Assembly: GCA_030629925.1 (NCBI GenBank)
Contig: DAOVOB010000061.1
Coordinates: forward strand, 1-6,729
Reading direction: 5' to 3'
Source: Fidelibacterota bacterium
Lineage (GTDB): Bacteria > Fidelibacterota > Fidelibacteria > Fidelibacterales > Fidelibacteraceae
DNA length: 6,729 nt
A program made the translations under genes and the position numbers. Positions 1-5,355 of this stretch are shown here, piece after piece. Below the pieces are notes generated by a model. The model saw nothing but the letters and a program-made list of their open reading frames with translations. It was not told where the DNA came from and searched no databases. Every line of letters begins with the position of its first letter. The stretch's first letter is position 1.

Positions 1-945
1 ACCGATGTATCGAACGCCTCCAGAACGATGCTTTTCAACATTCACACACTGAAATGGGATAAAGAATTACTCGCACTTTTCAATATTCCCGAAAGTATGC
101 TACCGGTAGTACGGAATTCCTCCGGTAAATTCGCTAAAACTGATCCTGAACTTTTCGATAATACGGCAATCCCAATTTGCGGGATTGCCGGAGATCAACA
201 GGCTGCTTTATTTGGACAAGGATGTTTTGAACCCGGCACGGCCAAGAACACCTATGGTACCGGTTGTTTTATGCTGATGAATACCGGACAAGAGGCTGTG
301 AGATCTGACCATGGATTGTTAACCACTATTGCATGGGGTGTGGACAATAAGATCACTTATGCACTGGAAGGCTCGGTCTTTATGGCTGGTGCGGCAATCC
401 AGTGGTTGCGTGATAATTTACAGATCATCAAAACAGCTGCTGCTTCAGAAGCTGCAGCCGAAAAATTAAAAGATAATGATGGTGTATATTTTGTGCCCGC
501 CTTTAGTGGCCTGGGCGCCCCTTATTGGGATATGAATGTCCGCGGTACACTTAGCGGCTTAACTCAGGGCTCCACTGCTAACCATATTATTCGTGCAACT
601 CTGGAATCTATCGCCTACCAAAGTAAAGATGTCTTAGCGGCCATGGAACGGGATTCCGGTGTTAAACTCGCTGCCCTGAATGTTGATGGCGGAGCAACTG
701 CCAATAATTTTCTTATGCAATTTCAAGCAGATATACTTCCTTGCCCTGTTTGTCGTGCACCCCAGCTTGAATCAACTGCTCTTGGGGCTGCGATGCTGGC
801 CGGGCTTGCTTGTGGCTTTTGGATAATGGCTGATTTTACAAGAAGCAAAAAAGGATCTGCCTGCTTTGAGCCCAAGATGGATGAAGATTCACGGAATAAA
901 TATTATGCGGGGTGGTTGAAGGCCATTGCGCAAGCAAGAGAATAG
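1..945 (+). CDS. glpK: glycerol kinase, C-terminal part (5' end outside window)
   Basis: ATP-dependent kinase of the FGGY family that phosphorylates glycerol to sn-glycerol 3-phosphate in the cytoplasm. The frame is open from base 1 and begins [14 protein letters not shown], a glycerol-kinase core motif, so the ATG at base 28 is internal and not the true start. About 314 residues are present; the family is about 500 long, so roughly 185 N-terminal residues lie upstream. Numbering from base 1, visible landmarks are [13 protein letters not shown] (61-73, containing the expected catalytic Asp), the phosphate-binding stretch [13 protein letters not shown] (79-91), an FGGY signature 2 (182-202, GTLSGL...HIIRATLE) and the adenosine-binding [19 protein letters not shown] (228-246). 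The C-terminus, [17 protein letters not shown], is typical. No frameshift or lost motif is seen. The next gene lies 174 bases downstream behind repeats, so co-transcription is doubtful. Confidence 0.96.
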   Translation, partial: TDVSNASRTMLFNIHTLKWDKELLALFNIPESMLPVVRNSSGKFAKTDPELFDNTAIPICGIAGDQQAALFGQGCFEPGTAKNTYGTGCFMLMNTGQEAVRSDHGLLTTIAWGVDNKITYALEGSVFMAGAAIQWLRDNLQIIKTAAASEAAAEKLKDNDGVYFVPAFSGLGAPYWDMNVRGTLSGLTQGSTANHIIRATLESIAYQSKDVLAAMERDSGVKLAALNVDGGATANNFLMQFQADILPCPVCRAPQLESTALGAAMLAGLACGFWIMADFTRSKKGSACFEPKMDEDSRNKYYAGWLKAIAQARE

Positions 946-992
946 TTGATAGTTTGAATCTTGGTATCGGCGTTCTATTGGCGCTGTTGTAG

Positions 993-1012
993 GGGCGACT
1001 CTGGAGTCGCCC
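993..1012. repeat. perfect 9-bp hairpin, palindromic intergenic repeat
   Basis: GGGCGACTC and GAGTCGCCC pair perfectly around a TG dinucleotide, 48 bases after the glpK stop. A T-run does not follow in either direction, so it is not a canonical intrinsic terminator. It may still slow or end glpK transcription. The style (GTAGGGGCGAC...) resembles dispersed intergenic repeats of environmental bacteria; that resemblance is from memory and not tested here. Confidence 0.6.
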
Positions 1013-1023
1013 GATGATAAATG

Positions 1024-1069
1024 GGAGGCTTCCTCCTTTGCCAAGGCTACGGAGGACAGGCCAGCCTCC
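1024..1069. repeat. nested inverted repeat, copy 1 of a GCCAAGGCT element
   Basis: Outer arms GGAGGCT (1024-1030) and AGCCTCC (1063-1069) pair, and directly inside them TCCTCC (1031-1036) pairs with GGAGGA (1051-1056). The core at 1040-1062 begins GCCAAGGCTACGG. It matches, at 18 of 23 positions, the reverse complement of 1819-1841 on the far side of the lipoprotein gene. Elements of this type recur in intergenic DNA of many uncultured bacteria as far as I recall. It is probably a mobile or structural repeat and not coding. Confidence 0.65.
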
Positions 1070-1104
1070 TGTACACGATACTAAAATTGATGTGGGTAAC
1101 AAGT

Positions 1105-1119
1105 AAAAAAGGGGGGGGG
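1105..1119 (+). promoter_or_regulatory. A6G9 homopolymer tract acting as ribosome-binding region
   Basis: Six A residues are followed by nine G residues that end at the base before the ATG of the Sel1 lipoprotein gene. The A/G junction (AAAGGGG, about 1108-1114) can pair with the anti-Shine-Dalgarno sequence at a workable distance of 5-6 bases from the start. The tract is the only purine-rich site upstream of the start. Tracts of this kind slip during replication, and a change in length would alter the spacing of the binding site from the start codon. Regulation by slippage is inference. Confidence 0.55.
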
Positions 1120-1761
1120 ATGAAAAAATATTTATATCTCATCATATCACTGCTGTTGATCTTGGCGTGTTCCGGACCTGGCGCATCTGAACTGGAACAG
1201 GCAAAATTGTACATGGCCGGAGATAGTTTGACCACACCCGATACAGTCAGGGCGATAGCTCAATTTAAGTCTGCAGCAAATGGCGGTAATCCCGAAGCCC
1301 AGTATTACTTAGGATACTACTATCGCAATGGAATTGGTGTAGAAAAAAACGATATGACATCTTTGAACTGGTATAAAAAGTCCGCCCTTGCGGGATCAGC
1401 TCAAGCTCAAAACAAGGTGGGGATGATCTATTACACGGGAAAAGGCGTAGAGAAAGAATATAGCGAAGCATTAAAATGGTTTATCTTAAGTGCCAAGCAA
1501 GATTTCGATCAGGCTCAATATATGTTGGGGAAAATATATAGCATAGGACGGGGAGTAGAGCCCGATACCGCGAAGGCCATAAAATGGCTAGAAAAAAGTG
1601 TGTCTGGCGAACATCCTTATCCGCAATTTCTTCTGGGGAAATTGCTTTATGAAACCGCGGAAACTCCTGAAGAATTTGAAGCTGCCTATCACTGGGTTAA
1701 GACCAGTGCCGACCAAGGCGTGGGGCATGCTAAAGAGTTGCTTGAAGAAATGGATAATTGA
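1120..1761 (+). CDS. Sel1-repeat lipoprotein
   Basis: A 213-residue protein that is predicted to be exported and lipidated. The N-terminus MKKYLYLIISLLLILAC is a short lysine-tipped signal peptide ending in a lipobox (ILAC) with Cys17 as the lipidation site. Ser at +2 suggests outer-membrane sorting if the enteric rule holds. The mature part is a chain of Sel1/TPR-like helical hairpins of about 36 residues: roughly 43-78, 79-114, 115-150, 151-186 and a partial unit at 187-213, with repeated A..WY/F..SA...AQ..LG..Y..G.GV positions. Sel1 repeats normally form a scaffold for protein-protein contacts; no catalytic motif is seen, and the partner is unknown. The start at 1120 is preferred over in-frame ATGs at 1021 and 1090 because only it puts a clean signal peptide at the N-terminus. 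The start sits directly on a nine-G tract. Confidence 0.88.
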   Translation: MKKYLYLIISLLLILACSGPGASELEQAKLYMAGDSLTTPDTVRAIAQFKSAANGGNPEAQYYLGYYYRNGIGVEKNDMTSLNWYKKSALAGSAQAQNKVGMIYYTGKGVEKEYSEALKWFILSAKQDFDQAQYMLGKIYSIGRGVEPDTAKAIKWLEKSVSGEHPYPQFLLGKLLYETAETPEEFEAAYHWVKTSADQGVGHAKELLEEMDN

Positions 1762-1814
1762 CAGAGGACAATTCTACGCTGAAGCTACGAATTGCAGGCA
1801 ATTGACAATTGCGC

Positions 1815-1857
1815 GAGACGCCTGCCGGCCGAAGCCTTGGCGCAGGCTGGTGAGACG
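1815..1857. repeat. GCCAAGGCT element copy 2, inverted, with GAGACG ends
   Basis: The stretch 1819-1841 is the reverse complement, at 18 of 23 bases, of 1040-1062. It also contains pairing arms GCCTGC (1820-1825) and GCAGGC (1842-1847), so like copy 1 it can fold on itself. The hexamer GAGACG occurs on both sides (1815-1820 and 1852-1857). That could be a short target-site duplication or chance. The two copies flank the lipoprotein gene in opposite orientation. Confidence 0.6.
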
Positions 1858-1895
1858 TGAAAAGTAAAATATAAATTTTGAAACATAAAAAGGTG

Positions 1896-1942
1896 TGTCA
1901 TCTTGAGCCCCGACCCCGAAGTATCGGGGCGGGGAAAGATCT
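1896..1942 (+). repeat. TGTCAT-type palindromic repeat with GC-rich hairpin
   Basis: Begins TGTCATCTTGAG and ends AAAGATCT, the same frame of ends as the repeat at 6406-6456 (TGTCATCTCGACC ... AGAGATCT). The middle is a hairpin: left arm 1908-1919, loop AGTA, right arm 1924-1934, 11 pairs with one bulged A. There is no T-run on its plus-strand side. On the minus strand the nearest T-run lies well beyond the hairpin, so it is at best a weak terminator for the DUF4238-like gene. Confidence 0.6.
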
Positions 1943-1974
1943 ATTCATGTTACAATATTATTGAAATATATATT

Positions 1975-2000
1975 CACAGATTACGCTGATGAACACAGAT
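1975..2000 (+). repeat. CACAGATT repeat, copy A
   Basis: Two CACAGAT units separated by 12 bases (CACAGATTACGCTGATGAA then CACAGAT). It ends four bases from the stop codon of the DUF4238-like gene. The minus-strand reading of 2879-2903 matches it at 21 of 26 aligned positions with one gap. The two copies therefore bracket that gene as an inverted pair. Confidence 0.6.
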
Positions 2001-2003
2001 TAT

Positions 2004-2747
2004 TTATAATTGTTCTTTTAATCGTTGTAGCTCTATTTTGTCTCCAACAATAAATTTATTATTAGTACCAGTTTCAATTTTTAAAGCAAAGTTGTTTAAA
2101 ATCTTTACCGAGCTTTCATCATCAATATAAAAATATTCTCTGCTACCTTTTTCCGTTTCCATTGATATCGCTTCCTCCTCTGGCATTAGTATCATTGCAA
2201 CCCAAGGAGAGAGGGGAAATATGTAATGCAATTTATTTGGTGTTTCTGATTTTTTCACATAAATACAATTTCTGGGGATAATAAATCCTGTTTTTGTTTT
2301 ATTAACAATAATATTTATCCAATTACCCCTAAATAGGTTCGCCCTTGTTGAACCAATTAATTCTTCTTGACTAATTGGTTGAATTATAGAAGTATAGCTG
2401 AATTCATTGGCTTTATTTAAAGCATATTCACCCCTTAAAAAAATATTATTGCAAAAATGTAAAACAGCTTTAGTTTCTTTTTCACTAAAAGAAATATTGC
2501 TGTTTTTCTTCATTGCAAAATCTCTGATTTTCTTTGATATATCGCCGAAAGGGGTTTCAAATATTTTACCCATGGTTTTATCAAATTCTTCACTATAATA
2601 ATCTTCTTTAGTGTCCAAGATTCTAATTTTTTCTGTTTTAATAGTATTGTCAACAAGATCTAAATAATCAACTATTAAACCATCTTTCTTTGACTTGTGG
2701 GCAAAATTCTTAAGGATAGATTTTGGAATTTGAACATGTGATTTCAT
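2004..2747 (-). CDS. DUF4238-like protein of unknown function
   Basis: A 247-residue soluble-looking protein with no signal peptide or membrane segment. I assign it tentatively to the DUF4238 group. The N-terminus KSHVQIPKSILKNFAHK resembles the family's opening (H..IP...L.NF). A middle helical region with LHFCNNIFLRGEY is followed by TGFIIPRNCIYVKK and FPLSPWVAMIL, which correspond to the family's FITSDNPV-like and PLSP-like segments; here the usual SD of that block is replaced by PR. The biochemical role of the family is not known. Start ATG 2745-2747 fits the N-terminal motif; only a weak GGAA lies upstream, with TATAAT at 2770-2765 as a possible -10. The gene is clearly more AT-rich and lysine/asparagine-rich than its neighbours and sits between repeat copies, which suggests horizontal acquisition (inference). 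Confidence 0.75.
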   Translation of the reverse strand: MKSHVQIPKSILKNFAHKSKKDGLIVDYLDLVDNTIKTEKIRILDTKEDYYSEEFDKTMGKIFETPFGDISKKIRDFAMKKNSNISFSEKETKAVLHFCNNIFLRGEYALNKANEFSYTSIIQPISQEELIGSTRANLFRGNWINIIVNKTKTGFIIPRNCIYVKKSETPNKLHYIFPLSPWVAMILMPEEEAISMETEKGSREYFYIDDESSVKILNNFALKIETGTNNKFIVGDKIELQRLKEQL

Positions 2748-2764
2748 ATTATTTCCGAATTGAA

Positions 2765-2770
2765 ATTATA
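2765..2770 (-). promoter_or_regulatory. possible -10 box (TATAAT) of the DUF4238-like gene
   Basis: On the minus strand the sequence reads CTATATAATTTC 17 bases or so before the ATG at 2747, giving a perfect TATAAT. No recognisable -35 hexamer lies 16-18 bases further upstream, where the repeat mosaic begins. The leader would be very short. This is a weak call. Confidence 0.3.
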
Positions 2771-2878
2771 TAGAGATCCTGAACCCCGGCATCCACCGGA
2801 TACCGTTTCACCGATATTCATCGGCACAAGCAGGATGACGAGAATTTCTCCTCGTCTCCCCTTCTCCTCTTCAGTATT

Positions 2879-2903
2879 ATCTGTGCAATCTGCGAAATCT
2901 GTG
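2879..2903 (-). repeat. CACAGATT repeat, copy B
   Basis: Minus-strand reading is CACAGATTTCGCAGATTG followed by CACAGAT. It is an inverted partner of copy A at 1975-2000. It lies three bases beyond the stop codon of the M32 carboxypeptidase gene. Confidence 0.6.
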
Positions 2904-2906
2904 GTT

Positions 2907-4406
2907 TTAGAGTTTATAGATCTCTTTATATTTCTTCTCAAGATAATTCATGAACGGGTCAGCGCTCAGTGGTTCACCTGATATGACCTTGATCAGATCT
3001 TCCGGATCATAATAGCGGCCGTGTTGATGAACTTTTTCATTCAACCAGTTTTTGAGCGGCAAAAATTCACCTTTACTGACTTTTTTCCATAATTCGGGAA
3101 TTTCTTTTTCCGCCTGTTCCATGATCTGTGCGCCATAAAGGTTGCCCATAGCATATGAGGGGAAGTAACCAAAACCACCAAAGGACCAGTGAACATCCTG
3201 CAAAACGCCTTCGGCATCATCCTTGGGTGTGATCCCAAAATACTCTTTCATTTTTTTATTCCACAAAGCCGGAATATCATTAACATTTACATCACCGTTA
3301 ATGATCGCACTTTCCATATCAAAGCGTAGCATAATATGTAGAGAATAATACACCTCATCTGATTCAACACGGATCATGGAAGGTCTGACGACATTGATCA
3401 TGCGGTACCAATCGGCTTCGCTTACATCCTTTAATTGAGGATAATGTTCTTTTAAGAGTGGAAGGGCATAGCTCCAAAATTCTTTTGATCGTCCAATGAC
3501 ATTTTCCCATAAACGCGATTGACTTTCATGAATTCCAAATGAAGCAGCTTCGCCAAGCGGTGTGCCGTACTGTTCTTTGGGTAATCCTTGTTCATAGATG
3601 GCATGTCCGCTTTCATGAATCGTAGAAAATAAACCCGATAGTAGCATTTTATCATTAAGTCGTGTTGTAATACGAACATCCTCGGGATGAAGACCGATCG
3701 TAAATGGATGCGCGGATACATCCTGGCGAGCATGATTCATGTTTAAACCGATTGCCTCGGCTATTTTCATACCGAATTTCCATTGTTCATTTGTATCAAA
3801 TGATTGCTGTAAAACGGCATCATCAATTTGTTTCACGGAATTGATCTCTTCCACTAATTTTACTAAGCGCTCTTTAAGTCCGCCAAATAAGGCAGCAACA
3901 CGTTTTGTTGTCATACCCGGTTCAAAACCATCCAAGAGGGCGTCATAAGGTTTATCTTCATAACCATAATATTCAGCTTCTTGTTTTTTAAGCTTGATCA
4001 TTTTTTCCAAGAACGGCGCGTAAGTAGAAAAATCTTTTTCTTTCCGGGCCTTAATCCACGCCTGCTGCGTTGCAGAGGTATGCTTGGACATTTCCTCAAC
4101 AAAATCATCCGGTAGAACAACTTGTTTTTTTAGGTCTTTGCGGACTAACTCTACCATGCGTTTTTCTTCGTTGCTTAAAGTAATGTTAACCAGATCGCCC
4201 GAATTATAATCTATATGGCGTGACAGTTCGTCTTTAAGTTTTTGACCGGTGGCCATTTGGTGTCCCATTAGACTAAGGTAAGCCAATACTTCTGCGCGGA
4301 AATCCCCTCCACCTTCGGGCATATAAGTTTCTTGATCCCAATGCAATACAGATGCGGCAGATTCCAGCTTCTTAATATCGAGAAGAATATTTTTGAGTTG
4401 TTTCAT
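2907..4406 (-). CDS. M32 family metallocarboxypeptidase (carboxypeptidase Taq type)
   Basis: A 499-residue zinc carboxypeptidase that removes C-terminal amino acids from peptides; full length for the family and probably cytoplasmic, as no signal peptide is present. All M32 hallmarks are visible: HPFT (233-236), DVRIT (243-247, the DxRxT motif), the zinc site HESGH (264-268, HExxH with the catalytic Glu265), IHESQSRLWEN (292-302, supplying the third zinc ligand Glu294), the VESDEVYYSLHIMLRFDME block (347-365) and GVLQDVHW (400-407). The N-terminal ASVLHWDQETYMP segment is also typical. The start at 4406 is supported by AAAGGAGT at 4418-4411, about four bases upstream. The gene is transcribed away from the corrinoid operon. 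The related enzymes act as homodimers and have broad specificity except against C-terminal Pro; that is family knowledge. Confidence 0.97.
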   Translation of the reverse strand: MKQLKNILLDIKKLESAASVLHWDQETYMPEGGGDFRAEVLAYLSLMGHQMATGQKLKDELSRHIDYNSGDLVNITLSNEEKRMVELVRKDLKKQVVLPDDFVEEMSKHTSATQQAWIKARKEKDFSTYAPFLEKMIKLKKQEAEYYGYEDKPYDALLDGFEPGMTTKRVAALFGGLKERLVKLVEEINSVKQIDDAVLQQSFDTNEQWKFGMKIAEAIGLNMNHARQDVSAHPFTIGLHPEDVRITTRLNDKMLLSGLFSTIHESGHAIYEQGLPKEQYGTPLGEAASFGIHESQSRLWENVIGRSKEFWSYALPLLKEHYPQLKDVSEADWYRMINVVRPSMIRVESDEVYYSLHIMLRFDMESAIINGDVNVNDIPALWNKKMKEYFGITPKDDAEGVLQDVHWSFGGFGYFPSYAMGNLYGAQIMEQAEKEIPELWKKVSKGEFLPLKNWLNEKVHQHGRYYDPEDLIKVISGEPLSADPFMNYLEKKYKEIYKL

Positions 4407-4666
4407 TTGTACTCCTTTAATGACAACTATTATTTGTTGAAAATTTAGGGAATTTTTAAATTAAAAACATCTATAAAATGACTATTGACGACTCATATTT
4501 GCATTTTTTAATTTTTATCATTTGTCGCAAAACAGACATATTGTTGATTAATTTGTTAATATTTCCTCAATTCTTCAATATTTGCCCGTCAAATCCCGTT
4601 TTTTATTGAAAGTATGTCATATATGCAATATATTCTTTTGCTTAAAAAAATGACTAAGGAGAGATT
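4407..4666. promoter_or_regulatory. AT-rich divergent promoter region
   Basis: Divides the minus-strand carboxypeptidase gene from the plus-strand corrinoid operon. It contains no gene. Besides the promoter at 4606-4634 it has a perfect AT palindrome (TTTTTAA A TTAAAAA, 4453-4467), a TGTC-N8-GACA dyad (4523-4538) and a weaker second plus-strand promoter candidate, TTGACG (4485-4490) with TAATTT 18 bases on. The dyads could be operators, but nothing in the window names a regulator. I looked for a cobalamin riboswitch and saw no B12-box-like conserved leader. No convincing promoter for the carboxypeptidase gene was found. Confidence 0.5.
4606..4634 (+). promoter_or_regulatory. sigma70-like promoter of the corrinoid/UroD operon
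   Basis: TTGAAA (4606-4611) and TATATT (4629-4634) are separated by exactly 17 bases. Transcription would begin near 4641, leaving a leader of about 25 bases that contains a strong AAGGAGA ribosome-binding site (4656-4662) before the ATG at 4667. The short leader leaves no room for a riboswitch from this promoter. Confidence 0.55.
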
Positions 4667-5341
4667 ATGACAATACTTGAATCCATCAAGCATTGTGTTG
4701 TACAGGGACACATTGATGCCACATCAAAATTCCCTAAAAATATGGAAGGACAAAAGGGTGTTCGCGAGCTTACCCAACGGGCGATCACCGAAGGAGTAAA
4801 TATTGAAGATATTTTAACACAAGGACTTATTCCTGCAATGACCATCGTAGGGCAGCGTTATGAAAATAATGAGATCTTTGTCCCGGAAATGCTCTTTTCG
4901 GCAAAAGCTATGAAATCCGGACTTGAGTTGATCAAACCTTTTTTACTTGAAGGATCGGATCTTATCCTAGGCAAAGTTATTATAGGTACCGTTCAGGGTG
5001 ATTTACATGATATCGGAAAAAATCTTGTTTGTATGATGTTGGAAGGTGCGGGATTTGAGATCGAAGATCTGGGTATCAATATTCCGGCTCCAAAATTTCT
5101 TGAAGCAGCCAAAAACAATCCTAAAGCCCTAATTGGTATGTCGGCATTATTAACGGTCACCATGAAAAATATGACGGGTGTAATTGAGCTTCTTCGTGCT
5201 AACGATCTCGATAATAAAGTGTTCATTGGCGGTGCTCCCGTTACACCCGCTTTTGCTGAAGAGATCGGTGCCGAGGGTTATGCCAAGAACGCAAATCAAG
5301 CTGTTAAAGAAGCAAAACGACTTCTTGATATTGAGGCATAA
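4667..5341 (+). CDS. corrinoid (B12-binding) methyltransferase protein, MtaC/MtbC-like
   Basis: A 224-residue cytoplasmic carrier protein that holds a methylated cobamide between two methyltransferases. Residues about 1-90 form the helical cap domain of cobalamin-dependent methyltransferases (GLIPAMTIVGQRYENNEIFVPE is typical), and about 100-224 form the Rossmann-like B12 domain. The cofactor motif is complete and exactly spaced: D112-x-H114-x-x-G117, 41 residues, S159-x-L161, 26 residues, G188-G189. His114 is the predicted lower ligand to cobalt. Length fits stand-alone proteins such as MtaC, MtbC and MttC. Translation starts behind AAGGAGA (4656-4662). It is the first gene of an operon whose second gene, 14 bases on, is a UroD-family methyltransferase. 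Substrate cannot be told from this protein, since the family serves methanol, methylamines, methoxyaromatics and others. Confidence 0.95.
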   Translation: MTILESIKHCVVQGHIDATSKFPKNMEGQKGVRELTQRAITEGVNIEDILTQGLIPAMTIVGQRYENNEIFVPEMLFSAKAMKSGLELIKPFLLEGSDLILGKVIIGTVQGDLHDIGKNLVCMMLEGAGFEIEDLGINIPAPKFLEAAKNNPKALIGMSALLTVTMKNMTGVIELLRANDLDNKVFIGGAPVTPAFAEEIGAEGYAKNANQAVKEAKRLLDIEA

Positions 5342-5342
5342 C

Positions 5343-5348
5343 AAAGGA
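5343..5348 (+). promoter_or_regulatory. ribosome-binding site of the UroD-family gene
   Basis: AAAGGA, seven bases before the ATG at 5356, lies in the 14-base gap after the corrinoid gene. It fixes the start and supports translation from a shared transcript. Confidence 0.7.
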
Positions 5349-5355
5349 TAATTAT

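Larger units (their letters stand above)
1762..2003. other. 242-bp gap between convergent genes, filled with repeats
   Basis: No gene is supported here. In order it holds a 15-base palindrome (GCAATTG A CAATTGC, 1798-1812), the second GCCAAGGCT element (1815-1857), an AT-rich spacer, a TGTCAT repeat with a strong hairpin (1896-1942), another AT-rich spacer and a CACAGATT repeat (1975-2000). The lipoprotein gene and the DUF4238-like gene converge on this gap. I see no hairpin followed by a T-run that would serve as a clear terminator for either gene. Confidence 0.7.
2748..2906. other. repeat mosaic between two minus-strand genes
   Basis: Contains CCCCGGCATCCACCGG (2784-2799), the palindrome CCGATATTCATCGG (2811-2824), GACGAG/CTCGTC arms (2837-2842 with 2851-2856) and the CACAGATT repeat copy B (2879-2903). 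Read on the minus strand, CTCGTCATCCTGCTTGTGCC followed by CCGATGAATATCGG resembles the TGTCAT repeats. The same 14-base CCGATGAATATCGG occurs at 6425-6438. Open frames across this gap encode only translated repeat and are not genes. Confidence 0.65.

Noticed and set aside
1..945. Truncated glycerol kinase pseudogene starting at base 28
   Set aside because: The frame is open to base 1 with conserved residues before base 28, so the missing N-terminus is explained by the window edge.
993..1012. Intrinsic terminator of glpK
   Set aside because: The stem is perfect but no T-run follows, and the sequence has the look of a dispersed repeat.
1021..1119. N-terminal extension of the lipoprotein from in-frame ATGs at 1021 or 1090
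   Set aside because: The extension would translate a palindromic repeat and the poly-G tract, and would bury the signal peptide and lipobox 33 residues inside the protein. The start at 1120 gives a standard lipoprotein N-terminus.
836..1235. Minus-strand frames opposite glpK and the lipoprotein start
   Set aside because: They are shadows of the coding strand and of the repeats, with no recognisable protein features.
1598..1867. 89-codon plus-strand frame overlapping the end of the lipoprotein gene
   Set aside because: It lies out of frame inside a well-supported gene and continues into the GCCAAGGCT repeat, with a basic, low-information translation.
946..2003. CRISPR array or tandem repeat array
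   Set aside because: The repeats are few, imperfect, inverted and irregularly spaced, with no uniform spacers.
2744..2981. Short open frames on both strands across the gap after the DUF4238-like gene
   Set aside because: They consist of translated repeat sequence, overlap the carboxypeptidase 3' end or have no ribosome-binding site, and resemble no protein family.
4407..4666. Cobalamin riboswitch ahead of the corrinoid gene
   Set aside because: No B12-box-like sequence or GC-rich multi-stem leader is seen; the region is almost uniformly AT-rich and the best promoter leaves a leader of only about 25 bases.
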